9,521 nucleotides of DNA, taken from the NCBI GenBank assembly GCA_900547995.1, contig URIY01000050.1, positions 1-9,521 on the forward strand. The letters run 5' to 3'. This DNA is from an uncultured Mycoplasmatota bacterium (lineage in GTDB: Bacteria; Bacillota_I; Bacilli_A; RF39; UBA660). Positions 6,689-9,521 of this stretch are shown piece by piece (position 1 is the first letter of the stretch; every line of letters starts with the position of its first letter). The notes beneath the pieces were generated by a model that was not told the origin of the DNA, did not search any database, and saw only the letters and a program-made list of their open reading frames with translations. The translations under genes were made by a program, and so were the position numbers.

Positions 6689-8554
6689 TTATTTAGATAT
6701 TACCTCGCAAATTAAATTACTTATTTCGGTTGGATTTTCTATTGGTAATCCTTCAATTAATCTTGCTTCTGAATACAAAATCTTTGTATATTTTTGAAAA
6801 GCATCTTTATCATTTTTATACAAATCTTGTAACTTCTTAGATATAGGATGTTTTTCATTAATCTCTAGAACTACCTCTGCCTTTATTTTTTCATCTGTTG
6901 GCATTGCATTTATAACCTTTTCCATTTCAACTGATATATCACCTTTTGTTGTTAAACAAACAGGATGTTTCTTTAATTTATTTGTAAACTTAACATCAGC
7001 AATATTTAATTCTTTTTTCATGCTTTCTAGTAAATCTTTATTAGATTCATTTAATTTTTTAATTTCTTCTTTTTTATTATCATCATCTAAATCTAATTTT
7101 TCATTACTTACATTTACAAAATTCTTACCGTCATATTGCATTAACGCATTAATTACAAATTCATCTACATAATCAGTTAAATAAAGGATTTCATAATCTT
7201 TTTCTTTAACTTGTTCTACTTGTGGTAAATTATCAATTTTATCATAAGTTTCGCCAGATGCATAATATATATCAGTTTGGTTATCTTTCATATTTGAAAT
7301 ATATTCTTTTAAAGTTATTAAATCTTTACTCTTTGATGAACTAAATAAAAGTAAATCTTGTAACTTTTCTTTATCCATACCATAATTATTATAAACACCG
7401 AATTTTAATTGTATACCAAAGTTCTTAAAAAATTTAGTATATAATTCCCTATCATTTTCAAGCATATCTTCTAATTCTTTTTTAATTTTAGATTCAATAC
7501 CTTTAGCAATTGTTTGAACTTGTTTTGTCTTTTGAAGCATCTCTCTTGAAATATTAAGAGATATATCATCTGTATCAACAATACCTTTTACAAAACTAAA
7601 ATAATCAGGTAATAAATCAGCACATTTATCCATGATTAGAACACCATTTGAATACAAGCTTAATCCCTTTTCATATTCTTTTGTATAAAAATCAAATGGA
7701 GCATGAGATGGTATAAATAGTAAGCTTTTATAACTACATAATCCTTCTACTGATGAATGAATAACTTTTAATGGTTTTTCATAATCATAATACTCATTAG
7801 TATAAAAATTATTATAATCATCTTCGCTTACATCTTTTTTATTTTTATCCCATAATGGAATCATACTATTTAGTGTCTGAATTTCTTTAGTATCTTCTTT
7901 ATCCTTTTCATGAGATTTAACAGTTACTTCCATTTTAATTGGATATCTTATATAATCAGAATATTTCTTTACTAAGCTTTTTATCTTATATTCTGTTAAG
8001 TATTCACTATAATTATCATCATCAGTATCATCTTTAATATAAAGAGTTATTGTTGTACCAACAGTCTCCTTATTAGATTCTTTTATTTCATAGCCATCAA
8101 GTCCACTTGATACCCATAAATAAGCCTTATCACTATCTACTGATTTGGATAATACCTCAATTTTTTTACTAACCATAAAGGCTGAATAAAAACCGACACC
8201 AAATTGTCCAATGATGTTAACATCATCTTTCTTCTCTAACATTTCTTTAAATGATAAAGAACCACTTTTAGCAATTGTACCTAAATTATTTTCAAGTTCT
8301 ACATCCGTCATACCACAACCATTATCACTAATAGTTATCGTTCTATTTTTTTCATCGATTGATAAAGAAATTTCCAAATTATCTTTATTTATTTTTATTT
8401 TATCATCTGTTAAAGATCTGTAATGTAACTTATCTAGTGCATCAGATGCATTTGATATTAATTCTCTTAAGAATATATCCTTGTTTGTATAAATAGAATT
8501 AATCATTAAATCTAATAACCTTTTTGACTCTGATTTAAATTCTTTCTTTTTCAT
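6689..8554 (-). CDS. htpG: Hsp90-family chaperone HtpG
   Basis: This 621-residue bacterial Hsp90 is a cytosolic ATP-dependent chaperone that remodels late folding intermediates and stress-damaged proteins. The GHKL ATPase domain shows FLRELISNASDALDKL (28-43), with catalytic Glu31, Asn35 and Asp38, then DNGCGM (77-82), GTIAKSGS (92-99) and the lid-proximal GQFGVGFYS (116-124). The middle domain has the IPLW...FYTNEYY stretch (232-256) and LNISRE (333-338), whose Arg337 is expected to contact the ATP gamma-phosphate. The C-terminal dimerisation part runs to the end, and length is normal. AAGGAGG ends four bases before the ATG, an excellent SD. The promoter carries a CIRCE operator, which predicts HrcA repression and heat or unfolded-protein induction. 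In Bacillus subtilis htpG is not part of the CIRCE regulon, so the control differs. The gene is intact and is the first of two in its operon. Confidence 0.97.
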   Translation of the reverse strand: MKKKEFKSESKRLLDLMINSIYTNKDIFLRELISNASDALDKLHYRSLTDDKIKINKDNLEISLSIDEKNRTITISDNGCGMTDVELENNLGTIAKSGSLSFKEMLEKKDDVNIIGQFGVGFYSAFMVSKKIEVLSKSVDSDKAYLWVSSGLDGYEIKESNKETVGTTITLYIKDDTDDDNYSEYLTEYKIKSLVKKYSDYIRYPIKMEVTVKSHEKDKEDTKEIQTLNSMIPLWDKNKKDVSEDDYNNFYTNEYYDYEKPLKVIHSSVEGLCSYKSLLFIPSHAPFDFYTKEYEKGLSLYSNGVLIMDKCADLLPDYFSFVKGIVDTDDISLNISREMLQKTKQVQTIAKGIESKIKKELEDMLENDRELYTKFFKNFGIQLKFGVYNNYGMDKEKLQDLLLFSSSKSKDLITLKEYISNMKDNQTDIYYASGETYDKIDNLPQVEQVKEKDYEILYLTDYVDEFVINALMQYDGKNFVNVSNEKLDLDDDNKKEEIKKLNESNKDLLESMKKELNIADVKFTNKLKKHPVCLTTKGDISVEMEKVINAMPTDEKIKAEVVLEINEKHPISKKLQDLYKNDKDAFQKYTKILYSEARLIEGLPIENPTEISNLICEVISK

Positions 8555-8563
8555 GTTGCCTCC

Positions 8564-8584
8564 TTGTCAGCTTCCTGCCAACAA
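8564..8584 (-). promoter_or_regulatory. Hairpin at the predicted 5' end of the htpG mRNA
   Basis: In the minus-strand transcript UUGUUGGC pairs with GCUGACAA (eight bp including two G-U pairs) around an AGGAA loop. The predicted transcription start, about seven bases after the -10, falls at roughly 8582, so the stem would lie at the very 5' end. Its 3' arm shares two bases with the AAGGAGG ribosome-binding site. It could stabilise the mRNA or tune translation with temperature; both are inferences. Confidence 0.45.
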
Positions 8585-8588
8585 TTAT

Positions 8589-8617
8589 GTTATACCACAT
8601 TTTTTAGCACTTGTCAA
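8589..8617 (-). promoter_or_regulatory. Strong sigma-A promoter of htpG-hsp20
   Basis: On the minus strand a perfect TTGACA (8612-8617) lies 17 bases before TATAAC (8589-8594; 5 of 6), which has a TGn extension. The -35 lies within the CIRCE element, mostly in its nine-base spacer, so bound HrcA would block RNA polymerase. The predicted leader is about 28 bases long. Confidence 0.85.
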
Positions 8618-8630
8618 GTATGAGTGCCAA
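8604..8630 (-). promoter_or_regulatory. CIRCE operator, the HrcA-binding site
   Basis: The minus strand reads TTGGCACTC, nine bases, AAGTGCTAA. Against the known CIRCE consensus TTAGCACTC-N9-GAGTGCTAA there is one difference in each half-site and the spacer is exact. It overlaps the -35 of the htpG promoter, where HrcA would repress until heat or misfolded protein reduces active HrcA. hrcA itself is not in the window. Confidence 0.9.
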
Positions 8631-8641
8631 TTTAATTTATA

Positions 8642-8675
8642 AAAGTAAGTTAACTATTTTTAATTAACTTACTTT
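8642..8675 (-). terminator. Terminator hairpin overlapping the end of the endonuclease gene
   Basis: Bases 8664-8675 and 8642-8653 form a perfect 12-bp stem (AAAGTAAGTTAA with TTAACTTACTTT) around a ten-base loop, followed by a short T-rich stretch in the minus-strand transcript. The 5' arm lies in the last codons of the nuclease and the stop TAA is in the 3' arm. It separates the nuclease from the htpG promoter. The stem is AU-rich, so efficiency is uncertain. Confidence 0.6.
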
Positions 8676-9402
8676 CTCCTGTTCGATAATCAATTTCTAT
8701 TCCATCTTGTATATTATATACAAAAATATTAAATTTTATACCTCCCCCATTATCTTCTATTGATAAAGCTTCCATTTGTACCCCACTTGCAAGTAAATTA
8801 TCTCCATCATATATAGGTGTAACTCTATATAAAACATGATTATTAGTTTCCTTTATATAAGAACTAACCATATTTTCAAACTTTAGCATACTAATCGTAT
8901 TCATATGTCTTGTACAAGTTATTAAATTCTTTTCATTTGCATTCTCACCAGTTAACTGATATCCAATTAAATGGCATCTATTATACAAATATTTACCATC
9001 AATATTATTATATTTTACTGTATGCCATCCTGATGGTTTAATCATTCCGATACTACCTCGTTCTTCAGTTGGCATTAAATCCTTACCTATGTTAGCAAGT
9101 GCTAAACCAGTACGGCCCAGACCATCAAGGTCACTATATTTTTCAAATGATTTAGTATTTATATACTTTTCATCAAAAAGAGGTTCATTATTATTTATGA
9201 CAATATAATCTTCACCTGAGTATTTTGGTAAATTATCTATATTATAGGAATGTTTAAATTTTATGGAATTATTAAAAGAAATAGTATTTGTAATATTATC
9301 ATTAACAAATCTTATAATATCCTTTGAATAATATCCACCAATTCCAAACATACTTAAAATTGTCAAAATAACAATAGACATTTTTCTTTTTTTCTTCTTC
9401 AT
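8650..9402 (-). CDS. DNA/RNA non-specific endonuclease, membrane-anchored or secreted
   Basis: This 250-residue protein belongs to the beta-beta-alpha-metal nucleases of the DNA/RNA non-specific endonuclease type found in many Firmicutes. These are Mg-dependent, cut nucleic acid without sequence specificity, and are related to streptococcal DNA-entry nucleases. The N-terminus is a basic MKKKKRK followed by one hydrophobic segment (about 8-23), a signal anchor or signal peptide, so the enzyme acts outside the membrane. LGRTGLALANIG and PSGWHTVKY lead to the active site NRCHLIGYQLTGENANEKN at about 141-159, with the catalytic His at about 144 and a conserved Asn (about 159) as the likely metal ligand. 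The frame runs up to an ATG at 9459, but a promoter lies in between, and AGGTG five bases before the ATG at 9400-9402 fixes the real start. It could serve DNA uptake, nutrient scavenging or biofilm control; no competence genes are adjacent. Confidence 0.9.
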   Translation of the reverse strand: MKKKKRKMSIVILTILSMFGIGGYYSKDIIRFVNDNITNTISFNNSIKFKHSYNIDNLPKYSGEDYIVINNNEPLFDEKYINTKSFEKYSDLDGLGRTGLALANIGKDLMPTEERGSIGMIKPSGWHTVKYNNIDGKYLYNRCHLIGYQLTGENANEKNLITCTRHMNTISMLKFENMVSSYIKETNNHVLYRVTPIYDGDNLLASGVQMEALSIEDNGGGIKFNIFVYNIQDGIEIDYRTGESKLIKNS

Positions 9403-9421
9403 AACAACACCTACTATAAAG

Positions 9422-9450
9422 ATTATAGCATTAAAATTTAAAAGTAACAA
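9422..9450 (-). promoter_or_regulatory. Promoter of the endonuclease gene with perfect extended -10
   Basis: On the minus strand TTGTTA (9445-9450; 4 of 6) lies 17 bases before a perfect TATAAT (9422-9427) with the TGn extension (TGCTATAAT). The predicted start is near 9415, giving a short leader of about a dozen bases before the ATG at 9402. Its position inside the longer open frame shows that the ATG at 9459 is not used from this promoter. Confidence 0.75.
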
Positions 9451-9496
9451 TAAAGACATAGATTAGCAGATAAAAAGAGTAAAATTTTTTCGCAAT

Positions 9497-9520
9497 AAAT
9501 AGGCAGATATGCGTCTATTT
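9497..9520. other. Interrupted inverted repeat at the right edge
   Basis: AAATAG (9497-9502) pairs with CTATTT (9515-9520), and GCA/TGC pair inside around a GATA loop, leaving a two-base bulge. It may be part of a terminator for a gene beyond the window. The T tract is not clear in either direction within the window, so its role is open. Otherwise 9460-9521 shows no gene. Confidence 0.25.
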
Positions 9521-9521
9521 T

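Noticed and set aside
6669..6689. Hsp20 start at 6689 overlapping the htpG stop
   Set aside because: AGAGGG is correctly spaced for the ATG at 6668, not for 6689, and Hsp20 proteins usually begin like MLPSRIFF.
8211..8423. Plus-strand open frame of 70 codons
   Set aside because: It is antisense to the htpG ATPase domain, whose motifs are unmistakable.
9403..9459. Longer start for the endonuclease at 9459
   Set aside because: No SD there, and a TTGTTA-17-TGCTATAAT promoter lies between it and the SD-supported ATG at 9402.
1..9521. CRISPR array, tRNA, rRNA, insertion sequence or attachment site
   Set aside because: No regularly spaced repeats, cloverleaf sequences, transposase motifs or paired terminal repeats were seen by eye.

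Overview
The window is strongly AT-rich, and every well-supported gene lies on the minus strand, so the genes are transcribed from right to left. A-rich SD sites of the AGGAGG type, TTGACA/TATAAT promoters with TGn extensions, a CIRCE operator and a Firmicutes-type protein set point to a low-GC Gram-positive bacterium. An uncultured, Bacilli-like gut lineage is my guess, not something the sequence proves. Tryptophan is read from TGG (for example in the MgtC-like gene) and TGA is used as a stop, so the genetic code looks standard.

Layout in transcription order. (1) A membrane-anchored DNA/RNA non-specific endonuclease (9402-8650) has its own extended -10 promoter and a hairpin terminator that overlaps its stop codon. 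(2) A heat-shock operon, htpG (8554-6689) then a small Hsp20 (6668-6291), runs from a near-consensus promoter whose -35 lies inside a CIRCE/HrcA operator. A hairpin sits at the predicted mRNA 5' end, and a clear terminator follows hsp20. (3) A small acidic protein of unknown function (6180-5911) is followed by a UvrD/Rep-type helicase (5849-3766). The helicase has all its motifs but appears frameshifted in a run of seven T near its start. (4) A tightly packed operon holds an SDR oxidoreductase (3698-2952), a PLP enzyme of the methionine gamma-lyase/YnbB group (2959-1709), an RluA-type pseudouridine synthase (1647-811) and a MgtC/SapB membrane protein (801-91). It ends at an AT-rich hairpin. 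A possible convergent gene enters at the left edge.

The genes are mostly housekeeping or stress functions: protein refolding, rRNA modification, DNA repair, metabolism and ion/membrane adaptation. No CRISPR array, tRNA, rRNA, insertion sequence, phage gene or att site was seen, and no gap between genes exceeds about 120 bases. I found no convincing new multi-gene system. The points most worth checking are the helicase frameshift, with a nine-codon upstream ORF that ends in its ribosome-binding site; the CIRCE and 5' hairpin control of htpG; and the unknown acidic protein. Several obvious long-ORF starts are wrong: SD sites or promoters place the real starts further downstream (or, for the helicase, further upstream).
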